Positions 54,754 through 64,000 of a stretch of DNA of 64,000 nt are shown here, in pieces. Source of the stretch: Gammaproteobacteria bacterium MOLA455 (GTDB lineage: Bacteria; Pseudomonadota; Gammaproteobacteria; Pseudomonadales; Porticoccaceae); the NCBI GenBank assembly GCA_000511875.1, contig AZIN01000003.1:149034-213033 (forward strand), read 5' to 3'. A program made the translations under genes and the position numbers. The notes beneath the pieces are model-generated. The model saw only the letters and a list, made by a program, of their open reading frames with translations, was not told where the DNA came from and did no database searches. Position 1 is the stretch's first letter; the number at the start of each line of letters is the position of its first letter.

Positions 54754-55597
54754 GAACTTAAATCAATCCGGTACGTTGTATGTAGTCGCCACACCCATAG
54801 GCAATCTGGGTGATATGGTACCCCGAGCAGTCGAGATCCTTCAATCAGTGAAGGCTATCGCCTGTGAGGATACCCGTCACAGCAAAAAATTGTTGGATCA
54901 TTTTCGCATTGATACACCATTGATGGCGTACCACGACCACAGTGACAAAAAAAGCAGCCACAAGATTTTGGTGCAGCTCAGTTCCGGCAATGATGTAGCC
55001 CTAATTTCTGATGCCGGGACACCGCTGATATCCGATCCTGGTTATCGTTTGGTGCTGGCGGCACGGCAGCAGGGTATTAGTGTTATTCCTGTCCCCGGCG
55101 CCTGTGCCGCCATTGCTGCACTGAGCGTAGCAGGTCTGCCCACGGATCGATTCAGATTTATCGGCTTTTTGCCGGCCAAGAGTACTCAGCGCAAAAAGGT
55201 ACTAGAGGAGCTCTCGGCTGTGCCTGAAACTATGGTGTTCTACGAGGCACCCCACCGAATTTTGGAAACCCTGAGAGACAGTGTTGACGTGTTTGGCCCT
55301 GATCACAGTGGCTTCATCGCTCGCGAGCTAAGCAAGACCTTTGAGACCTATCTGCATGGCACGCTGGCTGAGCTAGTTAGCATAGTTGAGGCCGACAGCA
55401 ATCAGCAGCGCGGTGAAATCGTCCTGGTATTAGCAGGTCGTGAAGAGAGCGAAAGCGCAGTAACTGTCGACGGCGAACGCGTCCTGCGTCTGTTGTTGGC
55501 AGAATTGCCAACTGCCAAGGCGGCAGCACTCACCGCTAAGATTACCGGCGGCGACAAAAAGCAGTTCTATCAAATGGCCCTGGCACTAAAAGAATAA
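54752..55597 (+). CDS. rsmI: 16S rRNA 2'-O-ribose C1402 methyltransferase
   Basis: Methylates C1402 in the 16S P-site region. 281 residues of the tetrapyrrole-methylase fold: GTLYVVATPIGNLGD at the start, CEDTRHSKKLLDHF, LISDAGTPLISDPGYRLV and PVPGACAAIAALSVAGLP. Divergent from lpoA with overlapping start codons. The rnpB gene that follows in Pseudomonas is not seen here; maeB converges instead. Confidence 0.97.
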   Translation: MNLNQSGTLYVVATPIGNLGDMVPRAVEILQSVKAIACEDTRHSKKLLDHFRIDTPLMAYHDHSDKKSSHKILVQLSSGNDVALISDAGTPLISDPGYRLVLAARQQGISVIPVPGACAAIAALSVAGLPTDRFRFIGFLPAKSTQRKKVLEELSAVPETMVFYEAPHRILETLRDSVDVFGPDHSGFIARELSKTFETYLHGTLAELVSIVEADSNQQRGEIVLVLAGREESESAVTVDGERVLRLLLAELPTAKAAALTAKITGGDKKQFYQMALALKE

Positions 55598-55614
55598 TCT
55601 GAGAAAATTAATAT

Positions 55615-55645
55615 AAAAAAAAAGGCTAGCTCATACGAGCTAGCC
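55615..55645 (-). terminator. Rho-independent terminator of maeB
   Basis: Perfect 9-bp stem GGCTAGCTC / GAGCTAGCC (55624-55632 with 55637-55645) and, on the minus strand, an immediately following run of nine Ts (55615-55623). Oriented for maeB. Confidence 0.92.
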
Positions 55646-55667
55646 CTCTGTAACGCTAATAAATTAT

Positions 55668-57938
55668 CTACTTACTGTGCTGAATATCTGCAACGGTCAA
55701 TGCGGTCATATTAAAGATACCCCGAGAAGATACCGACGGAATCACAATATGCGCTGGCTTACTAAAGCCGTTGATAAAAGGCCCGATCAGCAATGCATCG
55801 GTCAGCGAGCGAATCAATCCCATGGCAATATTCGCAGCATCCAAATTCGGCATAACCAAGACATTGGCGCGGCCCTCTAGAGTTGATTTCGAGTAGATCG
55901 TTTTGCGTAACTTAGGGTTCAGCGCGCTGAGCACATGCATTTCACCATCAATCTGCAGTTCTGGATGAGCTTCGCGCAACAACTCGCTGGCGAGGCGCAT
56001 TTTTCGAGCCGAGGCGGTATTGGCGGTGCCAAAGTTTGAGTGAGACAGCAGGGCCACTTTGGGTTCAATACCAAAGCGCTTCACCAGATCTATACTGGCC
56101 TCAGAAATCTGTACCAGTTCCTCGGCGGTGGGATCCACGTTCATCGCGGTGTCAGCTAAAAATAGTGGGCCATCTGGCATCAACAATACAGCAGCAGATG
56201 AGACCAGCTGCTCTTTGTGGGAAGGGCCGAGCAGGTGCATGATCTCACGTAGATGGAAATCAAAGCGACCCACCTTGCCACAGATAAGGCCATCGGCCTC
56301 GCCGCGGGCAACCATCACTGCGGCTATGGCAGTTTGGTCATCACGCATAATCTTGCGCGCAGCATCCACCGAGACACCGTGACGACCGACGCTCTCGTGA
56401 TAGAAGGCGGCATACTGCTCGTGGTGATCGTTGTTGCTGGGGTCCAATATTTCTACATCTTTGTCCAGGTCGATACGCAGACCCAGTCGGTCAATCTTTT
56501 GTTCCATGCCTGCACGACGGCCAACCAAGATAGGCTTGGCGATTTGCTCGTCGAGCACCGCTTGCACGGCGAGTAGCACATCGTCATTTTCCCCTTCTGC
56601 ATAAACAATCCGCGCCGGAGCTTTTTTAGCCATTTCAATAATTGGCTGCATAAACAGCCCAGCCTGATTAACAAACTCATTAAGAGTCTGGCGATAGGCT
56701 TCTAAGTCCTCTATGGGACGCGTAGCTACGCCGCTTTCCATAGCGGCTTTAACCACAGCCATGGGGACAACTTCAATCAGACGTGGATCAAAGGCCTTGG
56801 GAATCAAATACTCGGGGCCAAATTTCAGTGCTTCATCAGCGTAGGCCGCTGCTACTACATCTGAGGTTTCCATAGTGGCGAGATCGGCAATGGCGCGCAC
56901 GGCCGCCATTTTCATCTCTTCGTTAATAGTCGAAGCACCGCAGTCCAGGGCACCGCGGAAAATAAACGGGAAACAAAGAACATTATTTACCTGATTCGGA
57001 TAATCAGAGCGACCGGTAGCCAAAATTGCATCGGGGCGCGCAGCCATAGCGTCTTCAGGCATGATCTCTGGAATCGGGTTGGACATAGCGAGAATAATTG
57101 GCTTCGCACCCATTTTCTTCAGCAACTCGCCGTTTAATACGCCAGGACCAGATAGACCCATAAACAGATCAGCACCTTCGATTGCGTCGTCAATGGTGCG
57201 ATCGCTGGTTTCCACTGCATAGTCTTCTTTCCAAGGGTTCATACCCTCCTTGCGGCCGGCATAAATCACACCGGTGCGGTCTATCATGCGCACATTCTTT
57301 TTCTGCAGACCCATGCTTACCAGCAGGTCGACACAGGCGATACTGGCAGCGCCAGCACCGGAGACCACAAGCTTTACGTCTTCAAACTTTTTATCCACTA
57401 TGCGCAGGCCGTTGTAGATGGCAGCGGCGGCAACAATGGCGGTGCCGTGTTGATCGTCGTGAAAAACAGGAATCTTCATGCGCTCGCGGAGTTTCTTCTC
57501 CACCATAAAACATTCGGGCGCCTTGATATCTTCAAGGTTAATGCCGCCAAAGGTTGGTTCTAGGGAGGCGATAATATCCACCAGCTTATCCACATCGGTT
57601 TCGTCTACTTCAATGTCAAAGACATCGATATTGGCAAACTTCTTAAACAGTACTGCCTTGCCTTCCATTACCGGCTTTGACGCGAGTGGGCCAATATTGC
57701 CCAGACCCAGCACAGCAGTGCCGTTAGTAATCACAGCCACCAGATTGCCCCGGGAAGTGACCGAGGCGACTTCGGTGGGGTTTTCGACAATTAATTCACA
57801 GGCGTGCGCAACACCGGGAGAATAGGCGAGCGATAAATCACGCTTATTGGCTAGAGGTTTGGTTGGACGAATCTCTAACTTACCGGGGGTTGGGTGGGTG
57901 TGATATTTAAGGGCACTATCTTTGAAAGAGTCGCTCAT
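55668..57938 (-). CDS. maeB: NADP-dependent malic enzyme with C-terminal phosphotransacetylase-like domain
   Basis: Oxidative decarboxylation of malate to pyruvate, supplying NADPH. 756 residues: malic enzyme part (1-430) with [26 protein letters not shown] and the nucleotide loop [13 protein letters not shown]; then a PTA-like domain (430-756) that in MaeB is regulatory and binds acetyl-CoA. Has its own strong terminator and is divergent from the protease gene. Confidence 0.97.
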   Translation of the reverse strand: MSDSFKDSALKYHTHPTPGKLEIRPTKPLANKRDLSLAYSPGVAHACELIVENPTEVASVTSRGNLVAVITNGTAVLGLGNIGPLASKPVMEGKAVLFKKFANIDVFDIEVDETDVDKLVDIIASLEPTFGGINLEDIKAPECFMVEKKLRERMKIPVFHDDQHGTAIVAAAAIYNGLRIVDKKFEDVKLVVSGAGAASIACVDLLVSMGLQKKNVRMIDRTGVIYAGRKEGMNPWKEDYAVETSDRTIDDAIEGADLFMGLSGPGVLNGELLKKMGAKPIILAMSNPIPEIMPEDAMAARPDAILATGRSDYPNQVNNVLCFPFIFRGALDCGASTINEEMKMAAVRAIADLATMETSDVVAAAYADEALKFGPEYLIPKAFDPRLIEVVPMAVVKAAMESGVATRPIEDLEAYRQTLNEFVNQAGLFMQPIIEMAKKAPARIVYAEGENDDVLLAVQAVLDEQIAKPILVGRRAGMEQKIDRLGLRIDLDKDVEILDPSNNDHHEQYAAFYHESVGRHGVSVDAARKIMRDDQTAIAAVMVARGEADGLICGKVGRFDFHLREIMHLLGPSHKEQLVSSAAVLLMPDGPLFLADTAMNVDPTAEELVQISEASIDLVKRFGIEPKVALLSHSNFGTANTASARKMRLASELLREAHPELQIDGEMHVLSALNPKLRKTIYSKSTLEGRANVLVMPNLDAANIAMGLIRSLTDALLIGPFINGFSKPAHIVIPSVSSRGIFNMTALTVADIQHSK

Positions 57939-58170
57939 TTGTTCGGGTTTCCTGTTGCGGTGATGGGAATCAATAGAGGTGGTTGAAAAAAGATCAACCT
58001 AATACCTCAACGCCATAACTAGAGCTACCCACTAGTTTGACAAGCCGATCCTCAGAGAAAACATTATTTTACCGCGGCCTCGATACAAATAGCTACGTGC
58101 CTCGAGGCTACACTTGTAATAGTTTGGATCACTTGAAAGAATACCTAAGCATTGCAACAGGAATTCCATA

Positions 58171-59517
58171 TTGAGAATTGATAAAAACACCCCTCAGGGC
58201 CGAGCTCTTCGGTCGGCCGCTGTGCTGATCACCATTTTAGTTTTTGTAATCTTCAGTTCGGCGTCTGGTTTCGCCGAGAATAACAGCGCCCGCACGTTGT
58301 TTGCTAATAATAAGGCCGGCATCCTGCAAATCAGAATTATTGATATTACCTCCGGTAGCAAGAGCGCAATTGGTTCGGGCTTTGTGGTCAATGATAGCGG
58401 CCTGGTCGCGACTAATTATCATGTGGTGCAGATGGCCGCTAGCAAGCCAGAGCAATATCGTATTGAGTATCTCAGTGCCAGTGGAGCGGCTGGCAGCCTT
58501 AACTTGGTGGATGTGGATGTGATCAATGACTTGGCCCTAGTCCAGGTAAGCAGTCAGCTGAGCAACCAGTCCAAAAGTCAGATCGCTGCGGTGCTGCCGC
58601 TGGCAGCAGCTGAGCCAGCCATAGGCGTGCCAGTCTATGCTCTGGGCAATCCGCTGGATTTGGGGCTAACCGTGGTGCCTGGAACCTACAATGGCATCAA
58701 TCAAACCAGCTATCATCCGCGGGTGCATTTCACTGGTTCACTCAATTCGGGAATGAGCGGCGGGCCAACTCTCAATCAAGCTGGGGAAGTGGTGGGCATC
58801 AATGTTTCCACTGCAGGCAATCAGGTCAGTTTTCTGGTACCGGTTACGGCTCTGCAACATTTAATCGCCGAGTACCAATTGCGCGGGCAGAGCTTGGACA
58901 ATATGGCGTTGCGAATCGGCCAACAGCTGCTTGCGGATCAGGAGAAAAAATTCGCTCAAATGCTCTCTCTGGACTGGCCCACCATTGCTCTGGGTGAAGC
59001 CACAGTGGTCAACGAGTTATCACCCTTTTTTAGGTGTTGGGGAGGATCTAACAGCAGTTCCGAGAAAGCCCAATTGCTAAGCGCCGATCGCACCTGCCGC
59101 AGTGAAGATAATATTTATTTAAACGAAAAATTTAGCAGCGGTGTAATTGAGCATCAGTTCTTTTGGCTGGAGGCAGGCAAACTTAATCCCCTGCAGTTTT
59201 ACACCTACTATAAAAGGTTATTTGGTGATTTTGCTGCGGGCAATAAGGCCCGTGAAAAAGATGTGGGTGACTATCAGTGCGATACCGAATTTGTTGCAGT
59301 GAATCGCCTCGAGACTCAGCCCCAGCGCAAAACCAAGGCGGTGTTTTGTGCCCGAGCTTACAAAGACTATCCACAGCTCTACGATGTGGTGTTTTTACAG
59401 GGCACAGTGGATGATGCCCGGGCTGCTTTTATTAGTCATTTCACCCTGGCAGGCGTCAGTCGCGATAACGCCAAAGCCTATGCGCGTAAGTTTATGGGAG
59501 TGGCGCAATGGCAGTAA
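58171..59517 (+). CDS. secreted trypsin-like serine protease with a four-cysteine C-terminal domain
   Basis: 448 residues from TTG at 58171 (ACAGGA ahead). A signal peptide (13-35, ending SGFAE) exports it. Residues 40-240 are a trypsin-like domain with triad His84 (TNYHVV), Asp120 (VINDLALV) and Ser196 (NSGMSGGP). There is no PDZ domain. Residues 250-448 are a domain I do not recognise, with exactly four cysteines (Cys289, 309, 370, 393), none elsewhere, suited to two disulfides in the periplasm. The stop overlaps the FHA gene by 10 nt. A TTGACA at 58037-58042 might be part of its promoter. Confidence 0.85.
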   Translation: MRIDKNTPQGRALRSAAVLITILVFVIFSSASGFAENNSARTLFANNKAGILQIRIIDITSGSKSAIGSGFVVNDSGLVATNYHVVQMAASKPEQYRIEYLSASGAAGSLNLVDVDVINDLALVQVSSQLSNQSKSQIAAVLPLAAAEPAIGVPVYALGNPLDLGLTVVPGTYNGINQTSYHPRVHFTGSLNSGMSGGPTLNQAGEVVGINVSTAGNQVSFLVPVTALQHLIAEYQLRGQSLDNMALRIGQQLLADQEKKFAQMLSLDWPTIALGEATVVNELSPFFRCWGGSNSSSEKAQLLSADRTCRSEDNIYLNEKFSSGVIEHQFFWLEAGKLNPLQFYTYYKRLFGDFAAGNKAREKDVGDYQCDTEFVAVNRLETQPQRKTKAVFCARAYKDYPQLYDVVFLQGTVDDARAAFISHFTLAGVSRDNAKAYARKFMGVAQWQ

Positions 59518-60488
59518 TTATTGAACTGCTCGGCTGGGGTGGCAAACGTCAGCGCTATTTCACCGTTGAGGGCAACTCAGCCACCGTAGGTCGCAGCTAC
59601 CAGAATGATGTGGTTCTTGATGACGTTCATATTTCGCCGCATCACCTGCGTCTCGATGCAGTGGAAGATGGCTGGCAACTGACTGACCTACAGACACTTA
59701 ATGGCGTTGAGGTTGTTAAAAATCCTCGCTCATCTGGTGCTCAGTTGCTCGACTCCGACTCAACAATAGTTCTTGCTGAGGGCGCAGAGATAAAAATTGG
59801 TCGCACTAGGCTGCGCATCGTTTCTGACAGTCATCCAGTGGATGATGCTAAAGAACTCCATCACTTAGAGCAGGATGCTGGCAAGTTAAATCGACTGTCT
59901 ATTTGGTTGCCGCTATTTCTGATTAGCCTAACTGTGGAGATTGCTGCGCTCTATTCCAGTAGTTTTGTTGAGTGGCAGTGGAAAAATGTTTTCTCGATCA
60001 TTTTGGGCACTCAGGCTGTGCTGCTATTTCTGGCTCTGTTCTGGGGAGCCTTGGGTCGTTTTTTGCGTAATGAGAGTCAGCTCTTAAGTCACTACTGTTT
60101 AATTCTGCTAGCCGGTTTGGTCTATTCTCTGGCAGATTGGCTTATCGGGGTATTGGCCTATAACGCCGGCACTGAGATGGTTGCAATGATTCTGTCGCCA
60201 ATCAATGCACTGCTGCTTTTGGCGCTATTACTCTCAGCTAATTTTGCCTTGGCGACAAACATGTTGCCGCGCCAGCGCTGGATTTCCTCCCTCTGCTTTG
60301 TAATGTTGATCATTATTGTTAGTATCACCGCCCAGATGAGAGGTTGGGGTGAGTTTTCGCCCTATCCGGATTATTTCTCTGGTCTCGAGGTTCCTGCGCT
60401 GCAGTTCGCCGGTGCAGAATCTGCGGATGATTTTATTGCCGGTTTCGACGATATTTTCGCTTCAGCTGATCGCGAGGCGCTCGACTAG
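59508..60488 (+). CDS. FHA-domain membrane protein coupled to the protease
   Basis: 326 residues. An N-terminal FHA phosphopeptide-binding domain (about 18-100) has Gly28-Arg29-Ser30, Ser43/His46 and Asn65-Gly66, the usual binding positions. Residues 130-290 hold about five hydrophobic helices (WLPLFLISLTVEIAALY, ILGTQAVLLFLALFWGAL and others), with a soluble C-terminal tail. The FHA domain should be cytoplasmic. It starts within the protease gene, so the pair is made together: a cytoplasmic phosphothreonine reader linked to a periplasmic protease. No kinase lies nearby. Confidence 0.85.
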   Translation: MAVIIELLGWGGKRQRYFTVEGNSATVGRSYQNDVVLDDVHISPHHLRLDAVEDGWQLTDLQTLNGVEVVKNPRSSGAQLLDSDSTIVLAEGAEIKIGRTRLRIVSDSHPVDDAKELHHLEQDAGKLNRLSIWLPLFLISLTVEIAALYSSSFVEWQWKNVFSIILGTQAVLLFLALFWGALGRFLRNESQLLSHYCLILLAGLVYSLADWLIGVLAYNAGTEMVAMILSPINALLLLALLLSANFALATNMLPRQRWISSLCFVMLIIIVSITAQMRGWGEFSPYPDYFSGLEVPALQFAGAESADDFIAGFDDIFASADREALD

Positions 60489-60571
60489 CCCCAGTCTTGA
60501 TTTGAGCGCTGTTAATCGAATGAAAAATAAACGCTGTGATTAAACGGCAAGAAAAATAATAGGGATTAATC

Positions 60572-62020
60572 GTGGAAGCATTTGTTAACTATTTAAACGG
60601 CATTATCTGGAGTTCAGCACTGATCTATCTGTGCCTTGGTACCGGACTCTACTTTTCACTGCGCACGCGGTTTCTGCAAGTTCGCCACTTTAGCCATATG
60701 TTAAGCATCATGCGCGAAGGCAAAAGCTCCGAGGCCGGTGTTTCATCCTTTCAGGCTCTGACCATGTCGCTCTCCGGACGGGTTGGTACAGGTAATATCG
60801 CCGGAGTGGCAACGGCCATCGCCATCGGTGGTCCAGGTGCAGTCTTCTGGATGTGGACAGTTGCCTTTCTCGGCGCATCTACAGCTTATATAGAAGCTAC
60901 TCTGGCGCAGATATATAAAGAACTAGACGACAACGGCAGCTACCGTGGTGGTCCAGCTTATTACATTGAAAAAGCCATGGGTCAAAAATGGTATGCCTGG
61001 ACCTTTGCCGTGGCCACTATCATTGCCATGGGCTTTTGTCTGCCGGGTATTCAGGCCAACAGTATTGTTGCCGCTATGAATAACGCCTGGGAGATCCCAG
61101 CGCTGTTGACTGCGACTGTGCTGGCCGTCGGTCTGGCGCTGATTGTGATAGGCGGCGTCAAACGCATCGCCAACTTTGCTCAGGTTGTGGTTCCAGTGAT
61201 GGCTGCCGGGTATATTCTGATCGCCTTCACTGTAGTGTTTCTCAATATAGATATGGTCCCCACAGTGACCAAATTGATTATCAGTAGCGCCTTTGGCCTA
61301 GATGCAGGTTACGGCGCGATTATTGGTATGGCCGTGGCCTGGGGTGTTAAGCGCGGTGTGTACTCCAACGAAGCAGGGCAGGGCAGTGGCCCTCACCCAG
61401 CAGCTGCGGCAGAAGTCTCTCATCCGGCTAAGCAGGGTTTGGTTCAGGCCTTTTCCGTCTATGTGGACACGCTGTTAATCTGTTCAGCCACAGCCTTTAT
61501 GATTCTGTTGACCGGGCTCTACAATGTTGAGGGTGCTGACGGGACTTACCTCTATCAGGGTCTGCCGGGTGTCGATGTGGGTCCAGCCTATGTGCAGGCG
61601 GCTTTTGATACAGTGTTGCCCGGCTTTGGCAGTAGTGTGTTGGCTATAGCGTTGCTGTTCTTTGCGTTCACCACCATTGTTGCCTACTACTATATTGCCG
61701 AAACCAATGTGATGTTTATCAACCGCAAGGTCCATCGCCCATGGTTGGCCAATCTGCTGAAAGTATTGGTGCTTACATCTGTGATGTATGGCGGTTTAAA
61801 GAGCGCCGATCTGGCTTGGGCTCTGGGTGATGTGGGTGTAGGACTTATGGCTTGGTTAAATATTGTCGCGATTATTATCCTGCAGCGCCCGGCGCTGTTA
61901 GCGCTCAAAGACTACGAGCAGCAATTGGATGGGGGTGTAGATCCGAGTTTTGATCCCGAGGCTTTGGGGATTGAAAAGGCTGATTTCTGGGTCGATAGAA
62001 AGAATGCTCAGAGTCAGTAG
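60572..62020 (+). CDS. alanine/glycine:cation symporter (AGCS family, second copy)
   Basis: 482-residue Na+-coupled small amino-acid symporter. The AGCS signature is SLSGRVGTGNIAGVATAIAIGGPGAVFWMW near 65-95, with KRGVYSNEAGQGSGPHPAAAAE near 255-275. Start is GTG at 60572. It is about 30-40% similar by eye to the copy at 17.2 kb, with a different substrate loop, so the two likely differ in specificity. No functional link to the protease/FHA pair is evident. Confidence 0.92.
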   Translation: MEAFVNYLNGIIWSSALIYLCLGTGLYFSLRTRFLQVRHFSHMLSIMREGKSSEAGVSSFQALTMSLSGRVGTGNIAGVATAIAIGGPGAVFWMWTVAFLGASTAYIEATLAQIYKELDDNGSYRGGPAYYIEKAMGQKWYAWTFAVATIIAMGFCLPGIQANSIVAAMNNAWEIPALLTATVLAVGLALIVIGGVKRIANFAQVVVPVMAAGYILIAFTVVFLNIDMVPTVTKLIISSAFGLDAGYGAIIGMAVAWGVKRGVYSNEAGQGSGPHPAAAAEVSHPAKQGLVQAFSVYVDTLLICSATAFMILLTGLYNVEGADGTYLYQGLPGVDVGPAYVQAAFDTVLPGFGSSVLAIALLFFAFTTIVAYYYIAETNVMFINRKVHRPWLANLLKVLVLTSVMYGGLKSADLAWALGDVGVGLMAWLNIVAIIILQRPALLALKDYEQQLDGGVDPSFDPEALGIEKADFWVDRKNAQSQ

Positions 62021-62030
62021 CTGCTAGCAA

Positions 62031-62060
62031 CTGTTAGTGGCGAATAGGCGCTACTAACAG
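62031..62060 (+). terminator. hairpin after the second AGCS gene
   Basis: 12-bp stem with one G-U pair, CTGTTAGTGGCG (62031-62042) and CGCTACTAACAG (62049-62060), loop of six. No T-run follows, so termination is uncertain. Confidence 0.5.
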
Positions 62061-62105
62061 GCTGTTCAACTACGGGCTTTTCAACTACAAGCTATTCAGC
62101 CTCAG
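62061..62105 (+). repeat. 15-bp tandem repeat between the AGCS gene and rnt
   Basis: Units GCTGTTCAACTACGG (62061-62075), GCTTTTCAACTACAA (62076-62090) and a degenerate third copy (62091-62105) that contains the rnt stop codon. Same unit length and GCTnTnCAA start as the array after ratB. Confidence 0.7.
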
Positions 62106-62769
62106 TCTCGCTCTCAAGAGGCCAGCCGCCAAGATCTTTCCAGCGATTCACAATCCCGCAGAACAGCTCTGCGGTTTGCACTGCGTCATAGAGGGCGCTG
62201 TGAGCACTGCGATTATCAAAATCCATCTTTGCCGCTTGGCAGGCTTTAGCCAATACGGTTTGGCCATAGGCTAGACCGGCGAGCGTAGAGGTGTCGAAAC
62301 AGGAAAAGGGATGAAACGGATTGCGTTTTATCTGATTTCGATTGACCGCGGCGTTAACAAAACCCAGATCAAAATGGGCGTTATGGGCCACCATCACTGA
62401 GCGAGTACAACCGGTGGCGCTGACCTCATGACGTATAGGTCGGAAGATGTCGCGCAGTGCTTCACCCTCTTCTTCCGGCATACGCTCGGGATCATAGATA
62501 TCAATACCAGTAAATTCCAGCGCCGCTTTTTCAACTACAGCACCGGGAAAGGGATCAATATTTTTACTGTGTGTCTCTTTGATTTGGAGGTTGCCCTGTG
62601 CATCCATCTCGAGAATAACCGCGGCAATTTCCAGCATGGCATCGGTGCGAGAATTAAAACCACCGGTCTCAACATCTACTACAACTGGCAAAAACCCACG
62701 AAAACGCTGAGCAATATTGTTTGTGTACTCATCGTTAGCCGTTTCAGTGATGATTGGTGACATATCCAT
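62092..62769 (-). CDS. rnt: ribonuclease T
   Basis: 3'-5' exoribonuclease trimming tRNA and other stable RNA ends. About 225 residues: DEDDh motifs VVVDVETGG (Asp-Glu), VAHNAHFDLGF (Asp) and HSALYDAVQTAEL (His, Asp). The start is probably the ATG at 62769, which overlaps the pyrC stop (TAATG); the frame extends six codons further upstream. Follows pyrC as in Pseudomonas. Confidence 0.96.
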   Translation of the reverse strand: MDMSPIITETANDEYTNNIAQRFRGFLPVVVDVETGGFNSRTDAMLEIAAVILEMDAQGNLQIKETHSKNIDPFPGAVVEKAALEFTGIDIYDPERMPEEEGEALRDIFRPIRHEVSATGCTRSVMVAHNAHFDLGFVNAAVNRNQIKRNPFHPFSCFDTSTLAGLAYGQTVLAKACQAAKMDFDNRSAHSALYDAVQTAELFCGIVNRWKDLGGWPLESETEAE

Positions 62770-63803
62770 TAGCGGTCCATTTTCCAATTCAGAGTGGTAC
62801 CAGCGCCGAGAGGAATCAATTGCGAATCATCAAACGGAATAGCTGCGGGCAGCTGCCAGGGTTGGCGTAACAAAGTAATACTTGTGCTGTTTCGCGGCAG
62901 GCCATAAAAGTCTGCGCCAAACAGGCTCGCAAAGCCCTCGAGCTTATCCAGCGCGTCAGCCTCTTCAAAGGCCTGAGCATAGAGTTCAATCGCTGCATGA
63001 TGGCTAAAGCAGCCAGCACAGCCGCAGGCACTCTCTTTTTTATCCTGAGCATGGGGCGCAGAGTCGGTACCTAAAAAGAACTTCGGGCTGCCACTAGTAG
63101 CAGCCTTAATCAGTGCATGCTGATGAACATCACGCTTTAAAATCGGCAGGCAAAACAGGTGCGGCCGAATACCGCCAACCAGCATATGGTTGCGATTGTA
63201 GAGCAGGTGCTGCGGGGTAATAGTTGCAGCTACATTATCACCTGCAGCGGCGACAAACTCGGCCGCTTCCAGAGTTGTAATATGCTCAAAGATAATTTTT
63301 AACTTGGGGTAATGCTGAACCAGACCACGCAGATGGCGCTCAATAAACACCGCCTCGCGATCAAAAATATCAACCTCGCCGGCCGTGACCTCACCGTGGA
63401 GCTGCAAGACCATCCCCACTTCTTGCATAGTGGCAAGCACCTTTTGGATATTATTGAGACTGGTAACACCTGAATCTGAATTGGTGGTCGCGCCCGCTGG
63501 GTAATATTTGCAGCCATGAATAAAACCACATTCCTTTGCTGCGCGGATCTCATCAGCCGTGGTGTTATCGGTCAGATAGAGAACCATCAATGGTTCCCAG
63601 TTAGAGCCTGCTGGGCGCTGCGCCAGAATACGTTCGCGATATGCTCCTACCTGCGCTACGGTGGTCGCCGGTGGCATGAGGTTGGGCATAATAATGCCGC
63701 GACCAAAGCCTCGTGCGGCGGCAGGCACCGTCGAAGCCAGCATGCTGTTGTCACGCAGGTGAAGATGCCAATCGTCTGGTTGGATGATGCTGAGTTGATC
63801 CAT
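62769..63803 (-). CDS. pyrC: dihydroorotase
   Basis: Closes carbamoyl-aspartate to dihydroorotate in pyrimidine synthesis. 344 residues, class II homodimeric type. Zinc ligands in [10 protein letters not shown], the carbamylated Lys in [20 protein letters not shown] and FEHITTLEA, and the Asp in GTDSAPH are all visible. First gene of the pyrC-rnt pair. Confidence 0.97.
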   Translation of the reverse strand: MDQLSIIQPDDWHLHLRDNSMLASTVPAAARGFGRGIIMPNLMPPATTVAQVGAYRERILAQRPAGSNWEPLMVLYLTDNTTADEIRAAKECGFIHGCKYYPAGATTNSDSGVTSLNNIQKVLATMQEVGMVLQLHGEVTAGEVDIFDREAVFIERHLRGLVQHYPKLKIIFEHITTLEAAEFVAAAGDNVAATITPQHLLYNRNHMLVGGIRPHLFCLPILKRDVHQHALIKAATSGSPKFFLGTDSAPHAQDKKESACGCAGCFSHHAAIELYAQAFEEADALDKLEGFASLFGADFYGLPRNSTSITLLRQPWQLPAAIPFDDSQLIPLGAGTTLNWKMDR

Positions 63804-63885
63804 TATGTTTTGTCCGCAGAGCCTGTGAGGTAGAGCATGGTGAATGCTACCGGAAACAGTGGCGGCATACGAGTATTTTACTGGA

Positions 63886-63999
63886 TTAGCGGCGTCTTAT
63901 AGTTCCCTTCGGAATATTCTCCTTGGCCCAGCGCGCTAGGTGTTTAAATGCGGCTATTCTGCCGAGGGTTAGTAGGCCCAAATACACAGCGCTCAAAAA
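63886..63999 (-). CDS. C-terminal end of an unidentified gene (cut by the right edge)
   Basis: The last 37 codons of a minus-strand frame entering from beyond base 64000, with stop TAA at 63886-63888. The visible peptide, [20 protein letters not shown] followed by a basic tail ending IRRR, looks like a membrane-associated C-terminus. I do not recognise the family. Confidence 0.45.
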   Translation of the reverse strand, partial: FLSAVYLGLLTLGRIAAFKHLARWAKENIPKGTIRRR

Positions 64000-64000
64000 C

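Noticed and set aside
1-64000. CRISPR array, prophage, insertion sequence, integron or secretion-system cluster
   Set aside because: No spaced direct repeats, transposase, integrase, phage structural gene or secretion ATPase was found on either strand.

Overview
The window is a dense, single-chromosome stretch of a gammaproteobacterium. Gene order repeatedly matches Pseudomonas-type synteny: TPR lipoprotein-lolB-ispE-tRNA-Gln-prs divergent from hemA-prfA-prmC; cbrX/cbrA-cbrB-pcnB-folK; serB beside fimX; rplM-rpsI-petA-petBC-sspAB followed by dolP-diaA-yraN-lpoA/rsmI. Base composition is moderate. Three separate sodium:amino-acid symporters plus a symporter-like sensor kinase suggest a sodium-rich, probably marine habitat. 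My best guess is a Cellvibrionales/Porticoccaceae (SAR92-like) relative, but this rests on synteny and protein character only. I see no insertion sequence, prophage, integrase or CRISPR array.

Layout. 1-7.6 kb: prs (cut by the left edge), tRNA-Gln(UUG), ispE, lolB and a TPR lipoprotein on the minus strand, divergent from hemA, prfA and prmC. 7.6-13.9 kb: MATE exporter, DoxX protein, a DEAD-box helicase with a long repetitive tail, CysZ-like protein, AsmA-like protein, smpB. 14-19 kb: NSS symporter, ratA-ratB convergent with bamE, fur, AGCS symporter, glutathione peroxidase. 19-28.8 kb: minus-strand series panB, deoxynucleoside kinase, folK, pcnB, cbrB, cbrA, a 58-codon cbrX-like ORF, gluQ, dksA. 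29-35.9 kb: sfsA, Rieske protein, htpX, M15 peptidase, cysE, a small unknown protein, an AhpA/YtjB-like protein and serB. 35.9-39.7 kb: a FimX-like c-di-GMP receptor and its usual partner gene. 39.9-45 kb: efp-epmA, a second serine acetyltransferase, comF, zapG, zapE. 45.1-55.6 kb: ribosomal, cytochrome bc1, stringent-starvation and envelope genes. 55.7-64 kb: malic enzyme, a secreted trypsin-like protease translationally coupled to an FHA membrane protein, a second AGCS symporter, rnt, pyrC and the tail of one more gene.

Most of the content is housekeeping. The most unusual items are: (1) a CbrB response regulator whose receiver and DNA-binding domains look intact but whose AAA+ domain has lost the GAFTGA loop, the Walker B acid and one arginine finger, with no room for the CrcZ sRNA that follows cbrB in Pseudomonas; (2) cytochrome b and cytochrome c1 fused in one 678-residue reading frame with an internal signal-peptide-like segment; (3) ispE reading 22 nt into tRNA-Gln; (4) a secreted protease/FHA membrane protein pair; (5) short 14-16 bp tandem repeats at several convergent gene junctions.
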